A stretch of DNA of 32,113 bases. Source: Gemmatimonadota bacterium (GTDB lineage: Bacteria > Gemmatimonadota > Gemmatimonadetes > Gemmatimonadales > Gemmatimonadaceae). The notes beneath the pieces are model-generated. The model was not told the origin of the DNA. It ran no database searches and saw only the letters and a list, made by a program, of their open reading frames with translations. Positions 15,605-24,865 of the stretch are shown one piece after another; the stretch's first letter is position 1, and the number at the start of each line of letters is the position of its first letter. The translations under genes and the position numbers were made by a program. The stretch lies in the NCBI GenBank assembly GCA_031127225.1, contig JARIEV010000023.1, positions 1-32,113 on the forward strand, in the 5' to 3' direction.

Positions 15605-18235
15605 ATGTCGACCTCATCATTCTTCCGCACCACTCTAGCCGCCGCGGCACTCGGCGGCGGGCTCGTCGCCCTCCCGGCGCAGGCCCAACACGCCTTCGCC
15701 GACCCTGGCGCCACCTTCGATCCGCGCGTGCCCACTCCCGCGCAGATCCTGGGCTACGACATCGGCGCCCGCTTCACCCCGCAGCGCGCCATGATGCGCT
15801 ACATCGAGCGCATTGCCGCCGCCTCGAAGCGGGTGAAGGTGGACACCGTGGCCCGCACGTTCGAAGGGCGCGAGATGCTTATCATCACCATCTCGAGCGA
15901 AGCCAACATGGCGCGACTGGCCGAGATTCAGCGGGATGCCAAGCGCATCGCGGATCCCCGCGGCGCGAGCGCGGGGGAGGTCGATGCGGCGGTGAAGCGC
16001 ATTCCCAGCATCGTGTGGCTCGAGCACTCCGTGCATGGTGGTGAGGCGTCGGGCGCCGAGGCGGGACTGGCGCTGCTGTATCAGCTGGCGGCCGGCACCG
16101 ATGCCGATACCAAGCTGGCGCTCGACAGCACCGTAGTACTGATCGACCCCAACGAGAATCCCGACGGACGCGAGCGGCACACGCACGACATCGAGCGCTA
16201 CGGCAGCTCGCAGAGTGTGCCGAGTGAGCCGGGCGCGCTCAACAACGCCGGGTCGTGGCCGGGGCCGCGCACGTCACACTACTACTTCGATCTCAATCGA
16301 GATTGGTATGCGCAGTCGCACCCTGAGACGAAGGGGCGCGTGAGCACGTACATGAAGTGGTGGCCGCATGTGGCGGTGGACCTGCACGAGCAGGGGAGCA
16401 GCTCGTCGTTTTACTTCGCGCCGCCGCGCGAGCCGGACAACAAGAACAATCCCGCGCACCTGCCCAAGTGGTTCGACATCTTCGCGGCGGCCCACGGTGC
16501 GGCGTTCGACGTGCACGGGTGGTCGTACTTCCGGCGGGAAGGCTACGACTCGTTCTATCCAGGCTATGGCGAAGGATGGCCCATGCTCACGGGCTCGGTC
16601 GGCATGCTGTTCGAGAGCGCGTCGAGTTCGGGCGGTGCCGTGATGCGCAACGACGGGACGCTGCGCACGCTGCGTCAAGCGGCGTTCGAGCATTTCACGG
16701 CCGAGTGGGCCACGGTAAAGACGTCGGCGCGTCAGCGTACGGATCTGGTGCGCGACTATGCGGCGGCGCGCGCGAATGCGATCACGATGCACGCCAAGGG
16801 ACCGCTGCGGGCGGTCATGCTGATGCGTGATGCGCAGGGTCGGGCCGATTCGCTGGTGCAGAAGCTGCGCGACAACGGCATCGAAGTGCAGCGGCTCACG
16901 ACCGATGTATCGGTGGCCAACGCCACGCAGTACGCCGGTGGGACGGTGCCCACGATGACCGCCAAGGCCGGCAACTATGTGGTCGATCTCGCACAGCCGC
17001 AGGGTCACCTGGCTAAGGCGCTGCTTGAGCCCGACGCGGCGCTCGACTCGGCGTTCCTCAAATTCGAACTCGAACTGCGGCGCACCGGGCAGCGTAATCG
17101 CTTCTACGACATGACCGCGTGGTCGTTGCCGTTGGCATGGCGCGTCGATGCGTATACGCTGTCGGCGTTGCCGGGCTCACTGGCCATGGTGACCGACATG
17201 CCGCGCACGTTCGTGGCGCCGGCGCGCTCGGTGTACGGCTATGCCTTCGCGCCGGGCAGCGAGTCGAGCATTCGTCTGCTGGCGTCGCTGCTCACCGACT
17301 CGGTGCGGGTGTGGTACGCGCCGTACTCGTTCACGTCGAAGACCAACAAGTTTCCCAACGGCGCCTTCGTGATTCGCGCGGCGCTCAATCGCACCGACGT
17401 GCACGACGTCGTCATGCGTCGCGCCGCCGAAGCGGGCGCGCAGGTCGCCTCGATTCCGTCGGCCGGCGTAGACGAAGGCACTGACTTGGGGAGCAACTCG
17501 GTGGTCCCGGTGCAGCGCCCGAAGGTGGCGTTGCTGGGTGGCGCGCCGGTGAACGGCACGTCGATGGGCTTTGCGTGGTATGCGATGGATCAACGCATCG
17601 GCTACGCCAGCACCATCGTCGACGCGAACTTCGTGGCCGGCGGCGACATGAGCGCCTTCAACACGCTCATCATTCCGTCGGTGCAAGCCGGTGCGCTTGA
17701 TCGCGCGCTGGGCGACGCAGGCCGCGCACGACTGGCCGACTGGGTGCGCAACGGCGGCCTGCTGATCACGATGGACGCCGCGAGTGCGTGGGTGGCACAG
17801 GAACGCGTGGGACTCGTGCGTACGCGTGTGAAGCGCGATTCCACGCGCGCCGACAGCACGGGCGGTGCACCACTGCCGGCCAGCTTGCCGGGTGTGCTGG
17901 CGCGCGCCACGGTCGACACGCTGTCACCGCTCATGGCGGGTGTGTTGAACCGGGAGATGCCGGTGTTCGTGAACAGCGATCGCGTGTTCACGATCCCGAA
18001 GGATCTCGCCGCCGGCGACGCCGTGATGCGCTTCGCCCCGGCGGCGCGGGTACGGATCGCGGGCTACTACTGGCCGGAGGCCGCGGCCAAGCTTGGCGGC
18101 TCGCCGTACTTGTGGACCGAGCGCGCGGGACGCGGACGGGTGATCATGTTCGCGCACGATCCGGTGTACCGGGATCAGCAGCGCGGGACGCTGGCGATCT
18201 TTGCCAATGCGGTGCTGCTGGGCGGCAGTTACTGA
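15605..18235 (+). CDS. Secreted M14 zinc carboxypeptidase-like protein with C-terminal amidotransferase-like domain
   Basis: An 876-aa exported protein starting at ATG 15605, with a signal peptide ending LPAQAQ. The N-terminal domain (about 40-400) is of the M14 carboxypeptidase fold. Zinc ligands are His144 and Glu147 in HGGE and His261 in VAVDLHEQG. The substrate-site motifs PNENPDGR (182-189) and DLNRDW (229-234) are present, and Glu337 in LFESASSSGG is at the expected catalytic position. This is more complete than many M14-like proteins that lose the zinc site, so peptidase activity is plausible. Residues about 640-760 (VALLGGAPVNG, TLIIPSVQAG, RLADWVRNGGLLITMD) look like a glutamine-amidotransferase/ThuA-like Rossmann domain without a visible catalytic Cys. 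It ends 15 nt from the convergent sugar transferase gene. Confidence 0.9.
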   Translation: MSTSSFFRTTLAAAALGGGLVALPAQAQHAFADPGATFDPRVPTPAQILGYDIGARFTPQRAMMRYIERIAAASKRVKVDTVARTFEGREMLIITISSEANMARLAEIQRDAKRIADPRGASAGEVDAAVKRIPSIVWLEHSVHGGEASGAEAGLALLYQLAAGTDADTKLALDSTVVLIDPNENPDGRERHTHDIERYGSSQSVPSEPGALNNAGSWPGPRTSHYYFDLNRDWYAQSHPETKGRVSTYMKWWPHVAVDLHEQGSSSSFYFAPPREPDNKNNPAHLPKWFDIFAAAHGAAFDVHGWSYFRREGYDSFYPGYGEGWPMLTGSVGMLFESASSSGGAVMRNDGTLRTLRQAAFEHFTAEWATVKTSARQRTDLVRDYAAARANAITMHAKGPLRAVMLMRDAQGRADSLVQKLRDNGIEVQRLTTDVSVANATQYAGGTVPTMTAKAGNYVVDLAQPQGHLAKALLEPDAALDSAFLKFELELRRTGQRNRFYDMTAWSLPLAWRVDAYTLSALPGSLAMVTDMPRTFVAPARSVYGYAFAPGSESSIRLLASLLTDSVRVWYAPYSFTSKTNKFPNGAFVIRAALNRTDVHDVVMRRAAEAGAQVASIPSAGVDEGTDLGSNSVVPVQRPKVALLGGAPVNGTSMGFAWYAMDQRIGYASTIVDANFVAGGDMSAFNTLIIPSVQAGALDRALGDAGRARLADWVRNGGLLITMDAASAWVAQERVGLVRTRVKRDSTRADSTGGAPLPASLPGVLARATVDTLSPLMAGVLNREMPVFVNSDRVFTIPKDLAAGDAVMRFAPAARVRIAGYYWPEAAAKLGGSPYLWTERAGRGRVIMFAHDPVYRDQQRGTLAIFANAVLLGGSY

Positions 18236-18250
18236 CGCAGCAAACGGACG

Positions 18251-19252
18251 CTACTTGCCGTGCCGGTCAAAACCCGGACCGAGCACGGCACCGACCGTCC
18301 GGAGCATGATACGCACATCGCCGAGCATCGAGCGCGTACGCACGTACGCCAGTTCCACATCGGCACGCTGCGGATACGCGAGGTGATGGCGACCACTGAC
18401 CGCCCACGCGCCAGTCAGCCCGGGACGCACGGACAGCAGCAGCAGGACATCCCCACGATAGTGCGACAGTTCCTCGGACACGACCGGACGGGGACCCACC
18501 AGGGACATCTCGCCGGTCAACACGTTCCAGAGTTGCGGTAACTCGTCGAGACTGGTTTTCCGCAGCAGCCGCCCCACGCGGGTGACCCGGGGATCAGTGT
18601 GATCGGGCAGCTTGAAGTCGTTACGGCGGTACGCCTCCAGCAGCACCGCATCGTCGCCGAGGCGTCGCTCCGCGTCCATGTACATGGTACGGAGCTTCCA
18701 GCAGTGGAAACGCCGACCACCACGGCCGATCCGTACGTGGCCGAACAGCGGATTCCCTCGCTGTTCGACACAGATCGCGAGAGCGGCGAGGGCCATCATC
18801 GGGGTAGCGACGACGAGCGCGGCCGACGCCACAACGATGTCGACCACCCGCTTCACCGTATCACGGCGCTGGGTCGACGGGGCAACGGCAACCTCGACGG
18901 CGCGGCGCCCTCCTTCCCACACGAGCACCGGATCCGTGGGCGCGGCGTGTGTATCGGGAAGCAACGACAGCAACCGGCAGCCAACAATGATGGCCAGCTC
19001 GCCAAAGGCGTTGATGGCCTCGCGCTCGACTCGGCCCGCGATCAGGATGGTGTCCACGTCGTGCGCCCCGATCATGGCGCGGATTTCCGCCGCCGGAAAC
19101 CACTCCCTCCCGGCTCCCAATGGCACCGCGCCGACGACGACGAAGCGTTCCGGATCGCTCAGGACGGGATGCTGGAATGCGTGCGCAATGTCGTAGAGCG
19201 CACCGACAACGACGATGCGACTGCAGTGGTGCGCCTGCGGTGTCTCCCGCAT
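18251..19252 (-). CDS. Priming sugar transferase, WbaP/PssY type (polyprenyl-phosphate glycosylphosphotransferase)
   Basis: Transfers a sugar-1-phosphate from a nucleotide sugar to undecaprenyl phosphate, starting repeat-unit synthesis at the inner membrane. The frame runs to 19423, but residues before ATG 19252 are unlike protein; ATG 19321 is a second option. With 19252 the protein has 333 aa. A Rossmann-like N-terminal region (13-130) leads to a single membrane helix (about 134-160). The catalytic domain follows, with [33 protein letters not shown] (catalytic Asp236-Glu237) and [11 protein letters not shown]. The four N-terminal membrane helices of the long WbaP/WcaJ form are missing, leaving a short version. 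It is divergent from the GT4 gene and opens the polysaccharide locus. Confidence 0.92.
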   Translation of the reverse strand: MRETPQAHHCSRIVVVGALYDIAHAFQHPVLSDPERFVVVGAVPLGAGREWFPAAEIRAMIGAHDVDTILIAGRVEREAINAFGELAIIVGCRLLSLLPDTHAAPTDPVLVWEGGRRAVEVAVAPSTQRRDTVKRVVDIVVASAALVVATPMMALAALAICVEQRGNPLFGHVRIGRGGRRFHCWKLRTMYMDAERRLGDDAVLLEAYRRNDFKLPDHTDPRVTRVGRLLRKTSLDELPQLWNVLTGEMSLVGPRPVVSEELSHYRGDVLLLLSVRPGLTGAWAVSGRHHLAYPQRADVELAYVRTRSMLGDVRIMLRTVGAVLGPGFDRHGK

Positions 19253-19488
19253 GGGCTCGGGCCTGCTTCTGGGCGGCACCGCACGCGGTGCCTTGCGCGG
19301 CGCGGCCTTAGAGTGCCGCATCGGCTGGCAGGAACATCGGAGTTGGCAGAAGGTCAGCACCGCACGCCGTGACGACGGATACGTCCCGATTCCGGAGGCG
19401 CCCAGTCGATTATGCTTGTGCAAGCTACCGATCGGCGTGCCGCTCGATCAAGGTCGCTGACGCACGCGAGCGGAGGCCGGGAATCGTT

Positions 19489-20661
19489 GTGACAGCCAAG
19501 GCGGAGACAGTGATACTCGGCGACGCGCCGCGCGTGGCCCTCGTGCATGAGTGGCTGGTGACCGCGGCCGGCTCGGAACAGGTGCTGCGGGAACTGCGCG
19601 CCCTCTTCCCGGACGCCGACCTCTTCTGTGTGATCGACGGGCTCTCCGCGGCGGATCGACAGCGGCTGGGCGTTGGGCGACCCCGGACGACGTATCTGCA
19701 GTGGCTTCCGTGGGTGTCGCGGTACTACCGCCTGCTGCTGCCGCTCATGCCCCACGCCATCGAGCAGCTGGATCTATCGCGCTACGATCTGGTCATCTCG
19801 AATTCCCACGCCGTCGCCAAAGGGGTTCGCCCGCGGCCGGGGTCGCTGCACCTGTGTCATTGCTGCTCGCCGGTACGCTATGCGTGGGATCTGCGGGAGC
19901 GCTATCTCAGCGAGGCGGGCGTGGGCACGGGCCTTCGCGGGGTACTGCTTCGCCACCTGCTGGAGCGGCTGCGCCGGTGGGATCTTGCCGCCACCACGCG
20001 TGTGTCAGCGTTCGTCGCCATTTCACAGTTCATCGCCGAGCGAATCCAGCGGGCGTACGGGCGGCCGAGCACCGTCATTTTTCCGCCGGTCGACACCGGG
20101 TATTACACCATCGACGACACCGTGCCCCGGGGGACGCACTACGTCACGGCGTCGCGTTTAGTGGGCTACAAACAGATTCCGCTGATCGTGGAGGCCTTTC
20201 GCGCACTCCCTGATCGGGAGTTGGTGGTGATCGGTGACGGACCCGACCGCGACCGGGTACTGGCCGCGGCGGGACCGAATGTGCGCTGGATGGGGCACCA
20301 ACCGCAGGAGGTACTGCGACACGAACTGCGCCGCGCACGCGCCTTTCTCTTCGCCGCGGAAGAGGATTTCGGCATTCTCCCGGTCGAGGCACAGGCCTGT
20401 GGCACACCGGTGATCGCGCTGGGGTGCGGGGGCAGTCTGGAAACCGTCGTCGCCACGGGCGACCATCGGACGGGGGCCTTTTTCTCCGAAGCCACACCGG
20501 AGGCCATCGCCGCCGCCATCCGCGCCTTCGAAGCCTCGCCGCCTCCGGCTCCCAGCGACTGCCGCCGAAACGCCGAGCAGTTCAGTACCGAACGGTTTCG
20601 AAGCGCCTTTGCACAGTTTGTCGCGGAGCACTGGGAGCGCCACCGGACCGCACGAGGCTAG
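19489..20661 (+). CDS. GT4 glycosyltransferase, WbaZ-like
   Basis: Adds a sugar to the lipid-linked repeat unit at the cytoplasmic face; about 390 aa. The frame starts at 19369, but the family N-terminus RVALVHEWL appears only after codon 41, so GTG 19489 is preferred; GGAGG at 19472-19476 lies 12 nt before it, rather far. Family features are VHEWLVTAAGSEQVL (19-33), SNSHAVAKGV (105-113), the CCSPVRYAWD segment (125-134), a nucleotide-sugar site VIGDGPDRDRVL, and the retaining GT4 motif EEDFGILPVEAQACGTPVIA with the E-x7-E pair. This matches WbaZ-type mannosyltransferases, but the donor sugar cannot be deduced. The region 19253-19488 between it and the divergent sugar transferase must contain both promoters. 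Confidence 0.88.
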   Translation: MTAKAETVILGDAPRVALVHEWLVTAAGSEQVLRELRALFPDADLFCVIDGLSAADRQRLGVGRPRTTYLQWLPWVSRYYRLLLPLMPHAIEQLDLSRYDLVISNSHAVAKGVRPRPGSLHLCHCCSPVRYAWDLRERYLSEAGVGTGLRGVLLRHLLERLRRWDLAATTRVSAFVAISQFIAERIQRAYGRPSTVIFPPVDTGYYTIDDTVPRGTHYVTASRLVGYKQIPLIVEAFRALPDRELVVIGDGPDRDRVLAAAGPNVRWMGHQPQEVLRHELRRARAFLFAAEEDFGILPVEAQACGTPVIALGCGGSLETVVATGDHRTGAFFSEATPEAIAAAIRAFEASPPPAPSDCRRNAEQFSTERFRSAFAQFVAEHWERHRTARG

Positions 20662-20798
20662 CGACCCACCGACGACAAGGGAGCCGTCGATCACGGGCGC
20701 GCCACGACGGACCAGCGGGGTAAGGGCGGGAGCAGGCGTGCCGAGGTAAGTTACCGCGGTCGCCACCGATCCCCGCGCAGCCCTCCTCGAGTCCCGCG

Positions 20799-21458
20799 AT
20801 GATGTCCTACCGCATCCTGACGGCATATCTGTTCTGGTCCATCGCCGGCGCGTCGGTCCTCGTGGCGCAGGGCGCCCCACTGCGTCGCGACTCCGTTGCG
20901 CCGCGCCTGAGCGGTATCGCCAGCGACGATCAGCGGTTGCAGGCCGGCGATGTCGTCCGTGTCAACATCTGGCGTGAACCCGCGCTCACCGGCGATTTCC
21001 CGGTGGATGAATCGGGCGTGGTCACCCTGCCGCTGATCGGGCGCCGACAGGTCACGTACACGGCGTGGGCGCCGCTCCGCGATTCGCTCATCACGGCCTT
21101 CCGCCGCGACGTAACGACTGAGGTGATCACGATCGTGCCATTGCGGCGCGTATACGTTCTCGGGGCCGTGCTGCGGCCGGGTATCTACATGCTCGATCCC
21201 ACCATGGGCGTCGAAGCCGCCGTCGCCTTAGCCGGCGGTGCCGCCATCGACGGCAATCTGGAGCGCCTGCGCATCCTGCGCGGGGGCCAGGTAATCGTGC
21301 GCAATCTCTCGATCACCGCTGCCGTCGGGCGACAGCCGCTGACATCGGGTGATCAGGTGTTTGTGGATCGACGCTCGTGGGTGGACCGGAACAGCGCGTT
21401 GCTGCTCACTTCGGTCCTCTCCATCGGCGGGATCATCGCCGCACTCAGCCGGAACTGA
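20799..21458 (+). CDS. Polysaccharide export protein, Wza-like
   Basis: A 219-aa periplasmic or outer-membrane protein for polysaccharide export. ATG 20799 or the adjacent ATG 20802 starts a signal peptide ending near LVAQG (residue 25). There is no lipobox Cys, unlike E. coli Wza. The poly-export domain (about 45-115) shows LQAGDVVRVNIWREP and DESGVVTLPLIGRRQV. An SLBB-type segment follows: VYVLGAVLRPGIYMLDPTMGVEAAVALAGG (119-148). The protein ends in a hydrophobic helix (ALLLTSVLSIGGIIAALS, 200-217), which may insert in the outer membrane. It is shorter than Wza because it has only one SLBB repeat. It lies 137 nt after the GT4 gene on the same strand and ends 18 nt from the convergent Wzi-like gene. 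Confidence 0.88.
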   Translation: MMSYRILTAYLFWSIAGASVLVAQGAPLRRDSVAPRLSGIASDDQRLQAGDVVRVNIWREPALTGDFPVDESGVVTLPLIGRRQVTYTAWAPLRDSLITAFRRDVTTEVITIVPLRRVYVLGAVLRPGIYMLDPTMGVEAAVALAGGAAIDGNLERLRILRGGQVIVRNLSITAAVGRQPLTSGDQVFVDRRSWVDRNSALLLTSVLSIGGIIAALSRN

Positions 21459-21476
21459 CGGGCCCACCGCAACGCC

Positions 21477-23135
21477 TTACCGCCAGCCGCGCACCGACAC
21501 CGCCGCCCGCAGGTTGAAGACGTCGTTGCCGGGCACGAGGTTGCGGTTGAGATCCATCATGGCGCTCAGCGTGCCGGACACCTCACGCCCACCGACAAAC
21601 TGCAACATTTCTCCGGTCACAGCATACCGGATGTCACGCCGCACCAAGCTGTCGCCGCGCACGTCGGCACGCCAATCCAGGCGCATCATCCGCTCCGCCA
21701 GGAGCGAGCGGCGCCCGCGGGCGGTGAACCGATCGAAACCGACGCGCCATCCCGCACCGCCATATGCCACCGGCGATGCCAGGATCAAGCCGTTCTGCGT
21801 GTGCCCCTGACCCACGGCACCATGCAGGTACGGGGGAAACGGAGCGGAGAAGCCGCGCTCCGCTCCCACGCCGCGCTCCCCCCGGTTGGAAGAGGGCAAC
21901 TCCCCGTTCACCAGTTCGGCGTGCAGCGTATGCAGGTGCGTGGCGGATGATGACAGCACGCGTTGCAATCCCAGCATGGAGGTACGCAGATCGTCGGGAT
22001 ACTGAATGAGCCGCCGGCGATCGAGTGAATAGTCATCGCGGAACATCTCGCCGAACAGCACCAGCCGCGCTCCGCTGAATTGCCAGCGAAAAAACAGCGA
22101 GGCCATCTGGTTCTCCATCCGCTGATTCAACTCGCCGGTGCCGCTCAGACCTCCGGAAATCAAACGACGGAAGGCCGCCGTGCCGGGCCAGGTGCGTTCC
22201 GAAATCCCGTGGATGAACCGGGACGCGCCGACTTCCAGCCCTGTGAGCCCGCGCGGCAGGAACACGAACACCCCCGCCGTGGCGGTCCGAATGGCCTGAT
22301 CGGCCGGCATTGGCGACCACGCAGACTGCGTGAGCTGACCGCCAATGACGCGCAGATGGACGGCACCGATGCCCACCGGGACGGGCAATGGCGTCCCGAG
22401 AAAGACGTGGGGAAAGCCGCCAGCATTTCCACCCAGCAGCAGCGGATACTCCCGGGCGGGCCCCCAGCTCTGTGCCGCCGTCGAGAGACCGATCGAGAGG
22501 AGCGGTAAATCGAGTGACAGCGTGCTGTTGCCGGCGTCGATGCGCTGGTATGCGCCCACGCCAAAGGCTTGCGGCGCATCGATGTTCCGAGGGAAGCGCG
22601 GATCGGCGAACGCGCCGTTTTCCCGACGGCCGTTGGGCGCCAGCGCGAAGGCCTGATTCTGTGCACGGAAGAGCACGGGAGCCACCTGCAAATGCACGCG
22701 CCAGAGCTGCGCGGAAAAGCCGAATCGCGCATCCGCCGTGACACCGCGCCCCGTCCAGACGGGGCCACGCTCATCGCCGCTGGGCACGGCGGAATTCCAC
22801 GTCACACGCACCGATGGGCGCAGGAACCGTGCACGGATGAATGATCGTGTCGTATCCGTGACCCAACGCGACTGCCATGGGTGTACGCTGTCCGCGATGG
22901 CCCCGCGCAGCCAGCGCGGGGTGACCGGACGAATCGTCCAGGACTGCGGTGCCGCGACACCCGCCAACTGCAACGCGCGCAAGTATCGTTCCGCCTCGCC
23001 GCCAACTTCGAGATTGCCGCCAGCGTCAAGACGCAACGACCCCTGCGCCCGCAGCGGCGCGGACACACACAGCGCCAGTCCGCACAGCAGTACGGCGGCC
23101 GGCGCGATAGATTGACGACATGCGCGGGACATCAT
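21477..23135 (-). CDS. Wzi-like capsule assembly barrel protein (copy 1)
   Basis: A 552-aa outer-membrane beta-barrel resembling Wzi, the lectin-like protein that anchors capsule to the cell surface. ATG 23135 (or 23132) is preferred over 23156 because it places a clean signal peptide ending PLRAQG at the N-terminus. Family features are a region with RVTWNSAVP, then GPVWTGRGVTADARFG, and SWGPAREYPLLLGGNAGGFPHVFLGTPLPVP. The rest alternates polar and aromatic residues as expected for a 16-18-strand barrel. A TATATT element (23148-23143 on this strand) lies 8-13 nt before the ATG, suggesting a nearly leaderless transcript. Its 5' end overlaps that of a divergent paralogue. Family call is good; the sugar bound is unknown. 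Confidence 0.82.
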   Translation of the reverse strand: MMSRACRQSIAPAAVLLCGLALCVSAPLRAQGSLRLDAGGNLEVGGEAERYLRALQLAGVAAPQSWTIRPVTPRWLRGAIADSVHPWQSRWVTDTTRSFIRARFLRPSVRVTWNSAVPSGDERGPVWTGRGVTADARFGFSAQLWRVHLQVAPVLFRAQNQAFALAPNGRRENGAFADPRFPRNIDAPQAFGVGAYQRIDAGNSTLSLDLPLLSIGLSTAAQSWGPAREYPLLLGGNAGGFPHVFLGTPLPVPVGIGAVHLRVIGGQLTQSAWSPMPADQAIRTATAGVFVFLPRGLTGLEVGASRFIHGISERTWPGTAAFRRLISGGLSGTGELNQRMENQMASLFFRWQFSGARLVLFGEMFRDDYSLDRRRLIQYPDDLRTSMLGLQRVLSSSATHLHTLHAELVNGELPSSNRGERGVGAERGFSAPFPPYLHGAVGQGHTQNGLILASPVAYGGAGWRVGFDRFTARGRRSLLAERMMRLDWRADVRGDSLVRRDIRYAVTGEMLQFVGGREVSGTLSAMMDLNRNLVPGNDVFNLRAAVSVRGWR

Positions 23136-24853
23136 TGCGAAAAATATACAGCGCACGACATGCGCTCGTGGCCGTACGCGTCGTCGCCGTGCGCGTTGTC
23201 GCCGTCAGCGTGGTCGCCGTGACCGCTCCGTTACTGCTGCGCGCACAGGCTGCTCCCGCACGACCTCTGGTCAGCATCGGTGGCCCAGTGCTGCTGGGGA
23301 GTGAAGCCGAGGAACGACTACGCCTCGAGTCGCTGCGACGCCGAGCGACGGCGGCCGAGCGCAAGAGCGCAAGCGATCTCTCCATCGCGTTTTCAACGGT
23401 GCGCAGTGCGTCGGTGCTGGCATCGCTCGCGCGCTCACGCGCCCCCCGACGCTACGCCGTTGACGTGCTCTCCCCCGAGGTACGGGTGGTGCAGAACTCG
23501 GGGCTCCCATTCTCCATCAACGAGGGGCCGCTCTGGGCGGCACGCGGCACGAATACCATCGCGACAGCCGGCGTCGCGTTGCACATCGGTCCGCTGAGCG
23601 CGCAGATCGCCCCGCAGTACATCCGCAGCGAAAACCGGCGCTTTCAGGTGATTCCGTACCCGCAGGGGAATGTGCCGGCGCGCAGCGTGTGGGCGAATCC
23701 CTTCCACCCGCCGGCGTCCTCCATCGATCTGCCGCTCCGCTTCGGGGACCGCCCGATCGAGCGGGTCGTGCCCGGACAAAGCCGCATCGCGCTCGACCTG
23801 CCACTGATTACCGTCGGTGCCAGCACGGAAAATGTATGGTGGGGACCGACGATCAGAAATCCGATCCTGCTCGGCGCGAACGCCGAAGGGATACCCCACC
23901 TTCTCGCCGAGACACGTCAGGGGCTCGCGACACCTGTCGGCCGACTGCATGCCGTCGGTATGCTCGGGCGCCTGCGCGAATCGTCGTATTTCGATGCGAA
24001 TCCATCGAACGATGTGCGATCGCTGAGTGGTGTGCTCTTCGCGTGGACCCCATGGTTCGATCAGGCGTTCACGATCGGTGTGGCCCGCCTCGTGATGAGC
24101 ACCACCACTGGCCAGGTGCCGATCCGTCATGCGGCGAATGCCTTCCTGAAAGTCAGCCAGCCGATTCTGTCCGATCCCAACGGCAGCGTCACGACGGCGC
24201 GGCGCGACCAGATCGCCACGCTCTTCGCACGCTACGCGATCCCGTCGGTGGGAACCGAAGCCTGGGCGGAGTGGGCGCGGTTCGCGGAGCCGGTCTCGCT
24301 GCGTGATGCGTTGGAGTATCCGGGCTATTCGTTCGGCTTCACCGCCGGCCTGCAATGGGCACGATCCCTCGGGGGGTCACGACTGCTGCGACTGCAGGGT
24401 GAGGCCACCAACCTCGAACCCGATGCCTCGATTCGCGTCCGCCCGGTGGCCACCACGTACACCAGTCGGACGGTGCTGCAGGGGTTCACCAATCACGGTC
24501 GGACCATCGGAGCGCCCATCGGACCGGGGGCCTCATCGCAATGGATCGCCGCCGATATCCTCGGTGACCGGGTGCGGGTCGGCGTCTACGGCGGTCGCAT
24601 CCGGTGGGACAATGCTACATTGTGGGATCCGGTCGTCCCGCAAGTGAAGCTCGAAGATGTGTCATTGCTGGGCGGCCTGCGCGGCAGTGTCAGTCTCAGC
24701 CGCATGAGGCTCTCCGTCGACTACACCTCGGCGATACGTCTCAGCTATCTCTACCAGAGCAAGGTCCTGGATCCCGCTCGCGGCACCACCGGCGGAGTCG
24801 ACCTCGCCAACCGCACGCTGGCCGTAACGCTGTCCACCGCCGTGGGACGGTAA
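23120..24853 (+). CDS. Wzi-like capsule assembly barrel protein (copy 2)
   Basis: Divergent paralogue of the preceding Wzi-like protein; 577 aa from ATG 23120. Shared features in the same order include VRVVQNSGLPFSINEGPLWAARG, and VWWGPTIRNPILLGANAEGIPHL, equivalent to the WGP...LLG.NA.G.PH segment of copy 1. The start is uncertain: ATG 23120 lies inside the 5' end of the divergent gene; TTG 23135 and GTG 23168 are in-frame alternatives that still leave a signal peptide ending LLLRAQA. That signal peptide contains a threefold AVRVV-like repeat. It is followed after 12 nt by the chain-length gene, so the two are probably co-transcribed. The role is inferred as surface attachment or export of the polysaccharide. 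Confidence 0.8.
   Translation: MRGTSLRKIYSARHALVAVRVVAVRVVAVSVVAVTAPLLLRAQAAPARPLVSIGGPVLLGSEAEERLRLESLRRRATAAERKSASDLSIAFSTVRSASVLASLARSRAPRRYAVDVLSPEVRVVQNSGLPFSINEGPLWAARGTNTIATAGVALHIGPLSAQIAPQYIRSENRRFQVIPYPQGNVPARSVWANPFHPPASSIDLPLRFGDRPIERVVPGQSRIALDLPLITVGASTENVWWGPTIRNPILLGANAEGIPHLLAETRQGLATPVGRLHAVGMLGRLRESSYFDANPSNDVRSLSGVLFAWTPWFDQAFTIGVARLVMSTTTGQVPIRHAANAFLKVSQPILSDPNGSVTTARRDQIATLFARYAIPSVGTEAWAEWARFAEPVSLRDALEYPGYSFGFTAGLQWARSLGGSRLLRLQGEATNLEPDASIRVRPVATTYTSRTVLQGFTNHGRTIGAPIGPGASSQWIAADILGDRVRVGVYGGRIRWDNATLWDPVVPQVKLEDVSLLGGLRGSVSLSRMRLSVDYTSAIRLSYLYQSKVLDPARGTTGGVDLANRTLAVTLSTAVGR
23171..23215 (+). repeat. Degenerate 15-bp triplicate inside a signal peptide
   Basis: Three imperfect 15-bp units (23171-23185, 23186-23200, 23201-23215; GCCGTACGCGTCGTC and variants) followed by a partial fourth encode AVRVV-AVRVV-AVSVV-AVTA. 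The units differ mostly at third codon positions, so this is an older or selected version of the same kind of repeat seen at 12552-12641. Confidence 0.8.
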
Positions 24854-24865
24854 CGACACCGATGA

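Noticed and set aside
20745-20755. GGTAA-G-TTACC palindrome upstream of the export gene as an operator
   Set aside because: Only five paired bases on each side; too short to separate from chance without comparison sequences.
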